Assembly (NCBI GenBank): GCA_023653785.1
Contig: JAMKCH010078855.1
Coordinates: 1 to 64,000, forward strand
Source: Ophioderma brevispina
Lineage: Eukaryota > Echinodermata > Ophiuroidea > Amphilepidida > Ophiodermatidae
Length of the DNA: 64,000 nt
Direction of reading: 5' to 3'
Shown piece by piece: positions 33,099 to 44,579 of this stretch. Under the pieces are notes generated by a model that searched no databases, was not told the origin of the DNA, and saw only the letters and a program-made list of their open reading frames with translations. Both the position numbers and the translations under genes were made by a program. Numbering within the stretch: the first letter of the stretch is position 1; the number at the start of each line of letters is the position of its first letter.

Positions 33099-33465
33099 AT
33101 ATGCCTGGAACCTACATACTTTGTGGGGACTTTCACAGACCCTATGGGGATGGATTTTAAAAAAAAAATTGGAGACCTTAAAAAAGTCAATCTCCACAAT
33201 CTAATAATATTACAGCTTAAAGGGCATTACAGTATTGCACTTTATCCTATTAAAGACAGCCTCTTGCCATTAATAGTGTAACCCCTGTCTATCCAACTGG
33301 ACCATTTTAACACTAATGTCATTAGTCAACCTGTATGCTGAATACATCATGAGATAAGCTCTGGATGGCTGGGATAGCAGGATCTCATGGTGGCTCTCAG
33401 CTAAATAATTACAAAACACACAATACCACCCCTTTGCCTACCAATCTTAATAAGAGCTTGTAAAT

Positions 33466-33573
33466 ATGTGTGAGAGAGAGGGGGAGAGAAAGAGGGAGGG
33501 GAGAGAGAGAGAAAGAGGGGAGAGAGAGAGAAAGAGGGGAGAGAGAGAGAAAGAGGGAGAGGGGGAGAGGAGC
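33466..33573. repeat. GAGAGAAAGAGGGGA microsatellite
   Basis: A purine-only tract of about 108 bp with an 18-20 bp higher-order unit (GAGAGAGAGAAAGAGGGG). It is followed by a tandem pair GGAGCATGAAAGCGAGATCATGGGACC. The serine/leucine-rich and arginine/glutamate-rich frames on both strands are repeat translation. Confidence 0.95.
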
Positions 33574-34079
33574 ATGAAAGCGAGATCATGGGACCGGAGC
33601 ATGAAAGCGAGATCATGGGACCGTGGCTTTATGTTGCTAAAACAAAGCTTGTGGTCATTGGTGTACATGATGACCGGATGTTGAAATAGGTAACACTTCT
33701 TTAGATCCCTCACTCACTGCTGAAAGAGATGTAAAGACGAAAGAATCGTTTTGGCCTTAACAAGGACAGTAGTAACATAACTCATCAAATAGCATGGCAC
33801 AAGGAGTGTCCAAAGCCTAGAATTGCAGCTGTTCAGCTCTTAAGCAATTTCAATTTGCTAGTGGGTTTATGGTTTGTCCTTTGCATCCTTGAATTTTGCT
33901 ATATAAAAAATAAATTCTACATTTATTATAATACGTGCTTTTCACCAAATACAGCGCTTACATTTAGTCTGCTCCTTCTGCTGCCAGTAAAATAAGTTCG
34001 GCTTCCATAAAAATGTGCCTTAAGCACTTAACCCCATACTACAGTCCAGTGTAGCCATGGTCAACTTATTGCCTGACCG

Positions 34080-35285
34080 TAAAATTGAGTATGGACACAC
34101 AATTTTTCTGCTGAATATATATATGGTGTGGTAGAATAAGAATCTGCCGGTGCCACCTGGGCATCCTTGGCATTTGAGAATCCAAGATGGCCGTCGCCCT
34201 AAATGAAATTAATCTATTTTTCCAACCCTATATTAACGAATCTGGAGTTACTAGATATACTAGAGGAACCATGAACAATGCATGGCACTTTTAACATGAG
34301 TCATACTCCAAATTCAAAATGGAAGACAATCTACATAATTTAAATATGCCATATAACGCAATACCGGCGATAAAAAATAAAACATGAAGTACTTATATTA
34401 TTTTGTTTTAGACACAATAAATGTTTTCTGATATTGTACTTTTTAAAGTTGGGTACCCTGACGTCAATCAACTATGGCAAGCCAAAACAATGAATATCTT
34501 CAAAAAATCTTGACACAAATGTCTAAATATTACCTTCAGTATAAATTATTGTGTCAATAAACAATTAGAAATTACCTATGATCATAACCAAGGTGATACC
34601 CAGGTTCCCGGATAAATAAAAATGGTTCAAATTATAAATGGAGTGCAATATATGTGAAAAATTAACTCTATGGTATTTTTTGACAACTTTTGCACCATAT
34701 TAATTTTATTCGATTTTGTGGCGCATTTAACACAACTTGAAATGTCTGTTGTACAGTGGGGTTGATCCAAGGTACATTTCTAATATCATTGACACATTGA
34801 TTTCGATTTGAAGCTGTCATACTGCTAAATTTGTGCCAAGTATTTTTTTTTTGAAGATGTTCACCTTTTGCTCATATTGTCATGTTACAATTTTAAACAG
34901 TAGCAGAAATACATTTAATTGTGTCTAGCCAAACATTACCTAAGTACTTCTCGTCGATTTTTATCGCAGTATTTGCTGTTATATGGCATTTTTAAATTAT
35001 TGTGATTTGGCTTTCCATTTTTAATTTGGAAGATGATTTAATGTTACAAGTGCCCTGCATACACTTGTTCATTGATCCTATAGTATATCTATAAACTCCA
35101 TAGTTTTTGTTGATAATATATAGGTTGATAGATAATTATCATTTATGGCGACGCCATCTTCGATTTCTCAAAATGCTCAAGGATGCCCCGGTGGCACCCG
35201 GCAGATTCTTATTTCTACAGTACCTAATCTTATCAATTTTCAGCCCCAAAAAAATTGTGTCCATACTCCACTTTACGGGTACATT
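34080..35285. repeat. 1.2-kb long inverted repeat (foldback), arms ~530 bp
   Basis: The left arm 34080-34610 and right arm about 34755-35285 are inverted copies. Landmarks are GAGTATGGACACA, AATAAGAATCTGCCGG, TGCCACC.GGGCATCCTTG, AAGATGGC.GTCGCC, ATATGCCATATAAC and GAAGTACTTA. The arms have diverged by small indels and substitutions, so this is an old foldback element or inverted duplication. Transcription through it would give a long imperfect hairpin RNA. The frame at 35107-35325 lies in the right arm and is not supported as a gene. Confidence 0.85.
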
Positions 35286-35335
35286 GAAGGTTCTACCTGA
35301 CTATACCTGTGGGCAGTGCTTTTAGACAATATTTC

Positions 35336-35450
35336 TGACAGCTCCCCTTTTTGGCTTCTAAGTGGAGTGAGCAAGTGGAGGTAACTTTCTTGCCCAAGGT
35401 AAAACAAATTGGCTGCAGTGGGACTCAAACCCATGAATTTCAGATAGGTC
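35336..35450 (-). mobile_element. tRNA-derived SINE fragment
   Basis: On the minus strand a B-box-like GGGTTTGAGTCCCAC (35418-35432) is followed by CCTTGGGCAAGAAAGTTACCTCCACTT. This resembles the GTCCTTGAGTAAGGCGCTTTACTCC block of the SINE at 44851. The A box is not preserved, so this is a 5'-truncated copy. Confidence 0.6.
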
Positions 35451-36490
35451 CAAAAAAAAGTTTGTTTGACCACAGAAAACCTGCCGACTGACTCTCAAAA
35501 ATGTTTTTGCAAAAGTAGTTTCAGTTTTTAAAAAAACAAACAGAAAGATGAAAAACATCAAAACAATAAACATACACAACGTAAACATGAATATATCTTT
35601 GCTATCGTCTTGCAAAAGGCTCTAAAAATAGTAGCAGGTTGTATTCATTTTAGAGTCATCTAAATTTAGAGTCATCTTAAAAAACCTTCAACAACCCTAA
35701 TATTTTTTCTCAGTTGTGGAAAACCAAAATTTTTTAAGGCCTCATAAGTCGGTCATTTCATTCACTATCCTTATGGTTTGTTGCAACAAAAATTGGGTGT
35801 TGACCTGCAGTATCCAACTTTACCCCTTTGCCAATAGGCAGGGTCTCCCCTTCCACTCTCTTGACCAAATCCTTTCCCAACCTAAATGCTGATGAACTCC
35901 ATGGTTTTCTAGACTCTAATTATAGTTGTGTGGTCTGGCTGTCCAAAATAATTATTCTGCTGTTTTTGACTAGGTTTTTACCATAAAATCACCAGTTGAA
36001 TAATTTGACCTCAATAGTGAGATCACCATACTAATGCTTGGATGCCTTGTAGAATTAGCAATGAGATATGCAATAGTAAAAGAACAATCTAATCTGTTGG
36101 CGTGGCTAATTTGGGGGAAATTGTATCATTAATTATTAAGCAACTCTTCCATATTTAATTGGCTGACGAAGACTTGAGTGGTCAGAACTGGCGATGCCTT
36201 ACGATACACAAAAAGCAATGTTGGGTTGTAGGTCTTGACAAAGCTGTTTTCCTCATTTTTCTTCTTTCTAATCAGTATAGTTGGATTCAAAATCCCTTTG
36301 GCCCTTCGATTTCATATCAAATGACCTATTTGGGAGGGGTTTAAACCGGGGGTTTAAAACCCTAAAAATATATATATAAATGCATCAATTGGCTTTTTCC
36401 CATGTAAACTGCAAATAATTGTGTTTTCTGGTTGACTCTGAGATTGTATATTTTGAAAATTACCAATATATGAAATATATTGGAAAGTTC
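35451..36490. other. No gene seen
   Basis: AT-rich. Frames at 35358-35615 (minus) and 36159-36344 have no recognisable motif. No paired ends. Confidence 0.4.
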
Positions 36491-36499
36491 AATTACTTT

Positions 36500-36730
36500 T
36501 TATCCCCCTGGCTTGAAAAGCAGTAGGGGGATATTGCAATAGTGCGCATGTCCGTATGTATATAGTGTGTGTGTGTTCCAGTTTCATTAGGTTTTTGTTT
36601 TTCACGTCTCCTTCGAAAAGTTTAAGTCCAATTTACACCAGACTTAATAGGGGTTCCTTCATTTGTGGGCGATGTCAAAGGTCATGGACCAAGGTCAAAG
36701 GTCATCTGAGGTCATGTTCCAGACTGCCAT
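36500..36730 (+). repeat. Dispersed repeat with AGGTCAAAGGTCA (DR1) motifs
   Basis: Begins ATCCCCCTGGCTTGAAAAGCAGTAGGGGGATAT, with a CCCCCT/AGGGGG hairpin, then GTCCGTATGTATATAGTGTGTGTGTG. It then has AAGGTCA repeats, including a perfect DR1, AGGTCAAAGGTCA, at 36692-36704. DR1 is the binding site type of HNF4/RXR-class nuclear receptors. Organisation parallels the leader of the 22-kb array, so they are related. Confidence 0.6.
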
Positions 36731-37116
36731 CTTGCCAGGGGATGATGCAAGTTTACTTGCAGTATTTTTTGTGATTATCTTTGTGTGTGCATGTAGACAG
36801 CATTAGGTTACTACTTCAGTCCTTTTTAAAATTATTAAAGGCTTTTAAAATATTTCTAAACCTAGTAAAATATAGCTGTATTGTAAAAGGGGCATTTTCG
36901 TACTGTCACGCCTCACCCTGAATTGCTAAAAAGTAAGAAAAAAAAACTAGCTTTTAGCCTTAATCACTAAAATACATTAAAATTCAGCACCATTTCCCCC
37001 ATTTATACATTAAAGTAATGTTAATTTTCAACTTGAATGCCTTAACACATTTAAAATAATATTTTTACAGGTGTTTGGATATGAAATAAACACATTTTGT
37101 GTTCAAAATTGACCTC

Positions 37117-37170
37117 TTAAAGGTCCATGGCCCGATCACTAATAGCCTCATCCCAGAAGCCCCAGATTTT
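37117..37170 (+). mobile_element. MITE family C left end, fragment
   Basis: TTAAAGGTCCATGGCCCGAT followed by CACTAATAGCCTCATCCCAG and CCCCAGATTTT, matching the first ~54 bp of family C. It is interrupted by repeat K. A second copy of this same end starts at 37476 beyond K, so K is bracketed by duplicated C termini. Confidence 0.8.
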
Positions 37171-37475
37171 AGAAAATTGCCTGTCCAATATGGTAGACGG
37201 ACATGTCTTGAGACAGATACATGAAGGCAAATCTGATGTGGAAGTATCTCAATGGTTGAGGTAAACACTAGACAAGAAATAAATGCACTTTGAAAGCATG
37301 AGTTGAAGTATCTGTCCTGGTTGTAAGCATCATTGAGTTTCTCCATCCCATTTGTGCACAATTTAGAGCCATGCTTAGAAAACATGCTGGACTTGGTCAA
37401 AGATGTTTCCAATCCATCAATTTTTCACCCTGACCAAGAGATGAAAATTTTGACTTATCAACAGAAGACATTGGA
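37171..37475 (+). repeat. Repeat K copy 2
   Basis: Matches 17213-17518. The 115-codon minus-strand frame (37065-37412) covers most of it, but the corresponding frame in copy 1 contains stops, so it is treated as non-coding. Confidence 0.75.
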
Positions 37476-37815
37476 TTAAAGGTCCATGGTCTGATCCCCA
37501 GGGACCCCAGATTTTACCGGAAGTGGTCAACATTTTGGTATCAGAAGAAAGCTACTATTTTTCTCATTTACCCTGTGAAATCTTAGAGCCAAAGGATGTT
37601 TGGTTTGGAAGTTTGAGCGAAACTGTGCCGCATTTGCGTCAACCAATATTAATTTCACACAGTACTCTATATGAGCTTACAAAATCATGTTTTTAGCTCT
37701 CGCATCAAAACGGATTGAAATATCAGCGCGGAACTTTACAGATGGGGTTTTGGAGTGAAGGCCAATCTATCAGGATGAAAACTTCATATCCTTAAATCGG
37801 GCCATCCCCTTTTAA
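37476..37815 (+). mobile_element. MITE family C copy 1
   Basis: TTAAAGGTCCATGGTCTGAT at the left and the complement TTAAAAGGGGATGGCCCGAT at the right, with TTAA at 37476 and 37812. The body shares CATCAAAACGG, TTTGCAGATGGGGTTTTGG and GATGAAAACTT with copies at 46479 and 60772. No coding capacity. Confidence 0.9.
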
Positions 37816-38068
37816 TGTGTTATAACTTCTAAATGCCTCTGCATTTAGATTTGAACACTAGTATTTAACTTCTAAATGCCTTGGTGTGTATTTTTCCTTA
37901 AACGGCTGGCACATTTAATAGTGTCTTAAATGCATTAAGGAGTTAAAATTTCACATTGTTATAATTTATGCTGCAGGATTCTCATGCTTTTATGTGATTT
38001 ATGGGAGCAGTAGACTAAGAATATACCACCCTTTTGACAAAAAAGATGGTATTTTTTATTTTGTTGTT

Positions 38069-39950
38069 TTGTTAAAGAGACACTGGCACATTTTAAAAAT
38101 AGTGCGCCCTCAGGATTTTTCAAAATTGATATTTGGCATGATTGCAAAGCTTTTATATACAGTAGCCCTCACCTGTAATGATTAAGCCAAAATCAGCGCC
38201 CTTGTGGCTAAACAGAACGACTTTATGATTAAATGTCGCCGGCGACATTAATTCAGCAGACGATGTGGGAATGGCTTTTAACACAAGAAAACACATGGCG
38301 GAGTTGACTCCCACGGCATGCACCTTGTTTGAAAATTCTTAACATGGGCAAAATCTCAATAATTATGTAAATTCTATTTGTTTGGCTTAACAGAATAATG
38401 TTGCTATAAAGAATGTAACATACTTATTCAAATAATATTAACACTTAAATGTATAAGGGGTCCATGTGGCCCCAACATTTTTTGTGTGTGTGCCATTTTT
38501 TAACGGTAAAATATTTTTGCCAAAAAATTTTATGTAATTGCCTAAATATGAGTGCCCCATATTTTGGTGGAAAAAATTTCCAATCGGCCATGGCATTTAT
38601 ATGCCATTAGCATAATAAGCATTATGGGGCACTATTCAAAAATTGTTTTGCCCCTTAAATCGTACTGGAGTAACTTTTTCAATTTTGATTTGAGCAATGT
38701 AAATGTATTTATGTTCTTCTATTATGAGCCAAATTTATGGGAAAAGTCCTTCAGGGAAAGTGTTTTTTTCAATTTTTGGCGGGAGAATTGGGTGCGCATT
38801 GTAAAAATAAATTTTTGGACCGCCATTTTGAATTGGTACAACCGATTTTAATTTTTTTCCTGTTATGTTGTCGTGTTGATGTATCCTGGCCCCATCAATG
38901 ACCAGAGTTTTGGTAAAAAATTTCCACCGGCAAAGTGGTTTTCAGAAGGGGTCCACATTGACCCCCCTTATACACTAGCAGGAGTGTGTAAGACCTTATG
39001 CGCGAAAGTGTTAAGGCAATTGTGGCAGAAAGCCAGATGCTGAAGCTTGTACCCTTAAACCATTTGGAAAAGTCACCTATATGCAGGGAGTTGTGAGAGC
39101 AAGTTGTTACCAAGTAACTTGTTCTTTTGGTACATCATATTTGCAGTGTGTGCATGGACTGTGTGCTGCATCTACTTGTGGGAATAAGCTTGTCATTATT
39201 TTTGCATAAGTCAAATCACCCAGGCTGTTGTTGGCTGTTCACTTGTAGGTGGGGAGGGTTGCAGGCATGCTACTGTATAAGTGAAAATTTCCGCGTACAG
39301 ATATTTTTGCGATTTTAAACAGTTTTGCCAAATGCGCAAGAATTTAATTTCACGGTATTGACATCAATACAAAACAAATCTATTTTGAATAAAAGTTATT
39401 TTCGCAAGTTTTTATTTTCGCATTTTCACTCGCGAAGTTCACGAAAATAAAGAACCTAGGCATTAAAATTTCCACGTATAGATATGGCTTATAGGAGTGG
39501 TGGGGTAAATGAGATCCATACATCAATTGTTGTATTCTTGCTGCTTTTGTGTGTTATAGGTAAATAAATAGCCACTGTAGACATGTCATGCATGATGACG
39601 GTAGAGCATGAAGTTGTATGAGGGTGGGAAAGTTGTCAAAATTGATTGATCATTTATTTAATAGAAACTTACAGAGTTCAGTCTCAGTCCCCACTAGAAT
39701 TAAGATATTTCAAACCAATCTGAGGGTGTGTTGTATGTGAATCCCACCACAAATAACAAGTTTACTTCTGTAGAACTCTATGCAAAGTCCCCTCATGAAA
39801 CAAAGGAAATGACCTAAAATTAGCCTCAAGTATCTTTTATTTTGCTTCCTACACTTTTATTTGGATAATTGCACAATACCTAAAAGTAAAACAGGTTCTA
39901 AAAGCTGTTCTTTACGCAGAGCTCTCAATAGAAAATGTTTTAAAATAGTA
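38069..39950. other. No gene seen; AT-rich, possible repeat starting TTAAAGAGACAC
   Basis: TTAAAGAGACACTGGCACAT at 38069 looks like another TTAA MITE end, but I could not place its right end. Frames at 38552-38851 and 38895-39113 show no motif. The rest is AT-rich. Confidence 0.4.
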
Positions 39951-39954
39951 AAAG

Positions 39955-40250
39955 GAATGAAGCTGCTTTATAGTAAGTGTCTTAACTAGTTCTAAAAGTG
40001 CCCTTGAAAACCTGTATACAGTTTCCTAACTGGTTCTAATATTGAACTTGGGAACTTTTTCTGTACTGCATCGTAATTGGTTTGCTCTTGAGAACCTTTC
40101 ATGTACAGCATCTTAATTGGTTTTAATATTGCTCTATAGAGAACCTTTGCTCTATATAGTGTCTTAATCTCTTCTAAATGGTTTTGGTATAGAGTATTCC
40201 CTTGATTTGTTGCTCTTGAAGACCTTGGTATACAGTGTCTTCATCAGTAA
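39955..40250. repeat. Degenerate ~60-bp tandem array
   Basis: Five or six diverged units of the form CTTGAGAACCTTTNTGTACAG followed by TGTCTTAATTGGTTCTAATATTG. No coding. Confidence 0.7.
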
Positions 40251-40449
40251 TGTCAGGTGGTACTGTGGAGTGCTGCTTTGGTCTTCACAGGAGCAAGACA
40301 TCGACCCTATATCTGATGTGATTTGCATTGCACGTTACATTCCATCATCAAGCATTCACTTCATGTCAGCTGCTGCAAAATGTTGATGGATTATAATCCA
40401 TTTATTTATTTGGATTTTTTTAATTGAAATTTTATATGATTGTTTTGTT

Positions 40450-40655
40450 TGTATATCATATGGTGTGTAGAATTATACCATCAAGAGGAATTATCAAGAG
40501 GCAGCTGAGATATTTTGGACATTATTTTTAGAAGGGCTGAGGTCCCCTGAAAGATCTGCTTCTCTTCCTCCAACCCTTCTGAAAATATGTCCAAATATCT
40601 CAGTTGCCTCTTGAAAATTCAACTTGATGGTTGAGTCTGTACACCATATAGTCCG
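40450..40655. repeat. ~200-bp hairpin
   Basis: The left arm (ATATGGTGTGTAGAATTA ... TCAAGAGGCAGCTGAGATAT) and right arm (ATATCTCAGTTGCCTCTTGA ... GTACACCATATAG) pair imperfectly over roughly 85-90 bases per side. It overlaps the left edge of the large inverted repeat that begins near 40643, which may have formed next to or from it. Confidence 0.75.
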
Positions 40656-42990
40656 GGCTAAAAATGAGTTAAGTATCACCTGGAAGGAAAGTTTATCTCA
40701 TGTGGTTTTTCTAGATCAGAATTTTATGAGGAATAAGAATATGTTAGGTAAAAAGCCCGAATCCTGAATGCATCCCCTATATAGGTGGGTTATTTCTGGG
40801 GGTCAAAAAATAAGAAAAAAAATACCATATATGAAGACAAACAAGATATACTGACCGTGTAGTGAGCTTAGAATTCAGGTATTGAAGTATAATGATACGA
40901 GGGTAAATAAGTTGTAGGGGGTCACTGAAAATTGCTTAAAATGCAGTATTTTGGGGTTGCAACCCATGGGGGACTTCAATATGCGACTTATAATGTGCCT
41001 ACCAGATGGTACGAAGAAGGTCATTGAAACTTTATGTTGATAATTATGAAAAAAGGGGTGTCAATGGTTGTAGATTGAAGTGAATGGGGGTCATTGAGTG
41101 TCAGTTTGATGTCCAAATGGGGTTCAAGGACAGGCAGTTGATATCCACAAAGATATGGGAGCGCCCCCACCACCACCACCACCACCAGGATAGTATATAC
41201 TGCATGGTCCACCTCAATTATCATTACAAATTTGGTTGCAAAACATTACCATTTAACTAAACAATTGAAAATTGTCTAGTTATTTGTTGTTTTGCACACC
41301 CCACTGCTTCATGTGATAACAAAACTGTTCGGGGGGGGGGGGGGGGGGGGGGGTGGGGGGGGGGGGGGTTTTAAAGAAATATACTATTAATACCTATGAT
41401 GACAATAAATCAACAAAACCTGTAGTAACCTACGATTCTAGTTTATTTACTGGCCCCATTCCCCCTGGAAACTCTTCCTCCTGTATTTACTTGTTTTTCC
41501 ATAATGTAAACATCCACCTTGTTTTCAAACTCTGGAAGTATTCAGTAATGGTCCTTTTCCTTATGTCAATTTTTTTCATGCCATTATGTCCCTTTAAGTG
41601 TTAAATGATTGATGTAGTAATGATATGACATTGAATATAAGCTGGGGGATAAATGCACACCCCTAGTGAAAAGTACATCGGAAAATTATTTAAAACACAA
41701 CTAACTACTGTTGTTTTTTATGTAATTGTTAAATCATGGACAAAAGTATTATTACATATAGGTGATAATCAAAACTAATTTAATTTACATTCGGCATGGA
41801 TATATAGGGTCTGGTTCAGGAGGTAAAGGGGTTTAGTGGTCCCTTTTACAATACAAACATTTGATACAACGCTTTATCAAATTAAGGTCAAAGCGCTTTA
41901 CATATAAAAATGAGAATTTAGCGTATAAATATCGAACGCCTCTCCTTGAACCCCATTTTGACATCAAACTGACACCCATAACTCCCCCCCCCATCGCTTC
42001 AACCTACAACCAATGACCCCTTTTCTCTCACAATATCAACATAAAAACTTCAATGACCACTTTTATCTATGAAAAATCCCACACCCTGAAAGCTATTCTC
42101 ATACCACCTGGTAGGCACATATAAGACCAATTTATATTCAAGTGCCCCCATACCATGGGTTGCCACCCAAAACATACTGTATTTTACCCTCTTGCCACCC
42201 TACAACTTCCTTGCCCTTGTTATAATACTACATCAAGTACATATACTTAAATACATAATATGCCTAATTCTTATGGTCAATACGGTAAGTATATTTATTT
42301 GTCTTCATAGGTACCATAAAGTATTTTTGCCCCCCCCTGGCATAACCCCCATTTGGGGTGCGTGTTCAGGAATAGGCATTTTTTACCTAACATATTCTAT
42401 CCTCTAAAATTTATGATCTGAAAAAACCAAAGAGTAAACTTTCCTCCACCTGACAAAGCTATTTTCGTACATCGGTAGTAGCCACATATAAGTAGCATAT
42501 TGACGTGCCCCCCCCCCCCCCCCATGGTTGCCCCCCAAAATACTGCCATTTGTTGACACCTCACCAGACCTTCTACTATCCTGAAACTACTGTTCGGATT
42601 GAACAAATTATGACTTCTTAATTGTGGTATTTTTGTATTATTTTAAGAAATTTTTAACTGTATTTCTTAATAAGGGGGTCATTTAGTGACCCCCTACACC
42701 TTACTTTACTCTCGTATCATTACATCAAGTACATATACTTAAATACCTGAATAAGCTTAATTCTTAGGTCATTACATGGGCAGGATATCTTATTATCTTC
42801 ATATTTACCGATAATATATGATTTTTTCTTAATTTTTTTGACCCCCCTAAATAACCCTCCCTATAGTGAGATGCGTTCAATGATTCGGCCTTTTTTACCT
42901 AACAATATTTATTCCTCATTAAATTCCGATCTAGAAAAACCCCAGAGATAACTTTCGCTTCCGGTGATACCTAGCTCATTGTTAGCCTCG
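40643..42990. mobile_element. 2.3-kb foldback element with three related arms
   Basis: Arm A (about 40643-41150) is inverted relative to arm B (about 41935-42475) and, over its left 300 bp, to arm C (about 42650-42990). Shared blocks are GGAAAGTTTA, AGAATATGTTAGGTAAAAA, ATGAAGACAAA.A.ATA, GTGCCTACCAG.TGGTA and CAGTTTGATGTC. A/C act like terminal inverted repeats and A/B like an inner inverted duplication. C- and G-tract expansions have accumulated in the arms. No transposase frame. Confidence 0.75.
41331..41368. repeat. Poly-G tract
   Basis: Almost pure G, with a single T, over about 38 bases. Its length in the assembly is likely unreliable. Confidence 0.9.
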
Positions 42991-44010
42991 TACTAATATG
43001 GTATGCAAACACACAATCATAAAACTGTCAATTTAAAAAAATCCAGAAAAATTCGCAAATAAGTGAATAAAATCCAAATATAAAACTATCAGGTGGTATT
43101 GGCAACTATATGTTCTAGATTCAGGGAATTATGTACCACGGCTTCTGATGCATCTTGGTCTTGTTCAGGAGGTAATAGCTAGTTGCCTGTCCCTACTTAT
43201 GTCACCACATCTTAAAATTGTTTAAAAATCAAAGAGACAATTTGTCAGTGTAACAGGCTGCACCATACACAAATTTTCGCAAATAGTTTACTCTGTGGTC
43301 TGTTTTTTTCCCAACTTTGGTTAGTCAAGATTTGGCTTCAAACTTTACCTTTCATTACCCAATGTTCAACCCAAACAATTTTTCGTCTTATCAATTTAAG
43401 TGATAGTTTTTGAGTTCTGGTTGGTTCCATTATTGCCATCATCCAATGTTCTTGGTGTTTCCATTTTGCCACTTCATCCAAGGTTCTGACTTTGCTTGGC
43501 TAAGCTAGTTTGATTATTAGATGTATATAGTTTGGAACCCCCCCCCCATATTGTATTAAAAAACCAAAAAAGACGCGATGGATTTAAATTTTTAAAAAAA
43601 AAAAAAAAAAACACAAAAACTGAAAACATCATATGATCATAGAAACTTGTGAAAGTGAGAAAGACATCAAATCCTATTCTCCATTGTATTGTCTCTCCAG
43701 TGGTATTGTTGTGGCCCTGCACAGCACCACTTGAGACCATGTTGGGAGATATGGGGAGCAGAGAAAGCGTATTGTGCCTTAAGAATAAAGAGATACTTTG
43801 GATAGAAAGACAAAATCATGGATAGGCAGATAGATAGTGAGTATATCGGCAGACTCAAGTGTGGAAGGGGAGATAGAGTATGATGAAGAAGAACGATTCA
43901 TGAGGGGAGGAGCACAAAACAAAACTTTTGCATTTAGTCTCGATAATTCTAACATAAGACTACTCAAAGTCTCTCGAATTTATTGTGTCACCTGCTTCAG
44001 GAATACATAT
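42991..44010. other. No gene seen; poly-A tract
   Basis: AT-rich. About 20 A residues lie at 43592-43610. Minus-strand frames around 43474-43967 are low-confidence and show no motif. Confidence 0.4.
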
Positions 44011-44011
44011 G

Positions 44012-44370
44012 GGAGAGCGTGCGCCTAGCCGGTAGGGGTGCTTGTCTGTGGCGCAAATTTACCAAATAAAATCCTGATTTGAATCCCGGTGGGGTCACTT
44101 TCTGGGATTTACTTCAGGTTCTCAATTCTGGATTTAATCTGTATACCAGCTATTTATTAAAATCAGAATACCCCTCTCTTCCATGTTCACTTGAATTGGG
44201 CAAATGAATCATGAAGCATCCCGCCCCCCCCCCCCCCCTTTGGAGAGGATGTAAGCTATCGGTCCTGTGTACAGAGATTCACAATTTACATGCACATCAC
44301 ATTCATGTCAAATAAGAGTAGGGTGAAACCCCTGCCTGTTCCCAATCCTCCCCAGGCTAAAAAAAGCAGG
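44012..44370 (+). mobile_element. tRNA-derived SINE family H copy 1
   Basis: The tRNA-like head has an A-box region CTAGCCGGTAGGGGTGC (from 44025) and a B box GATTTGAATCCC at 44076-44087. The body contains TTCTCAATTCTGGATTTAATC and CTTTGGAGAGGATGTAAGCTATC and ends in GAGTAGGGTGAAACCCCTGCC. The inverted copy is at about 57200-57556, and a 3' fragment occurs near 60080-60150. A C-tract expansion lies at 44222-44239. Confidence 0.75.
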
Positions 44371-44579
44371 CCATGTTAGGAGCGGTCCGTATCATGGATC
44401 ATGCCTTGCCCCGGAATCAGCTTACTCAGTTTGAATAATCCTGACACCACCACAAGCCATTCCCCAAGCCCTTGTGGAACGCTAAGAGAAGCTTTTTCCA
44501 CTGTGGCTTGGCTGTGAGCTGTGGCCATACACAAAGGTTAACAATTGGTCTTTTCAATACACTTGATCAACTTCATAGT

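Larger units (their letters stand above)
31601..34079. other. Presumed first intron; one MITE and simple repeats
   Basis: Follows the candidate donor. No second exon could be supported. It holds a TTAA MITE (32053-32379), a TG-rich microsatellite (about 33048-33098) and a purine microsatellite (33466-33573). Confidence 0.35.
36840..38068. mobile_element. Foldback element J copy 2, decayed and split by nested insertions
   Basis: The left part (36840-37116) and right part (37816-38068) match element J at 58116-58734. Shared blocks on the left are CTAAACCTAG, ATTCAGCACCATTTCCCCCA and CTTGAATGCCTTAACAC. On the right they are TTCTAAATGCCTTGGTGTGT, GATTTATGGGAGCAGTAGAC and TTTTTTATTTTGTTGTTTTG. 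Between them lie repeat K and MITE family C pieces, which inserted later. Confidence 0.65.

Noticed and set aside
33401..33713. Ser/Leu/Pro-rich and Arg/Glu-rich frames on both strands
   Set aside because: Pure products of the GAGAGAAAGAGGGG microsatellite.
37065..37412. 115-codon minus-strand frame
   Set aside because: It covers repeat K and a MITE end, and the other K copy has stops in the same frame.
41140..41190. Possible CRISPR-like or satellite array around CCACCACCACC
   Set aside because: It is a simple CCA trinucleotide run inside a foldback arm; there are no spacers and the genome is eukaryotic.
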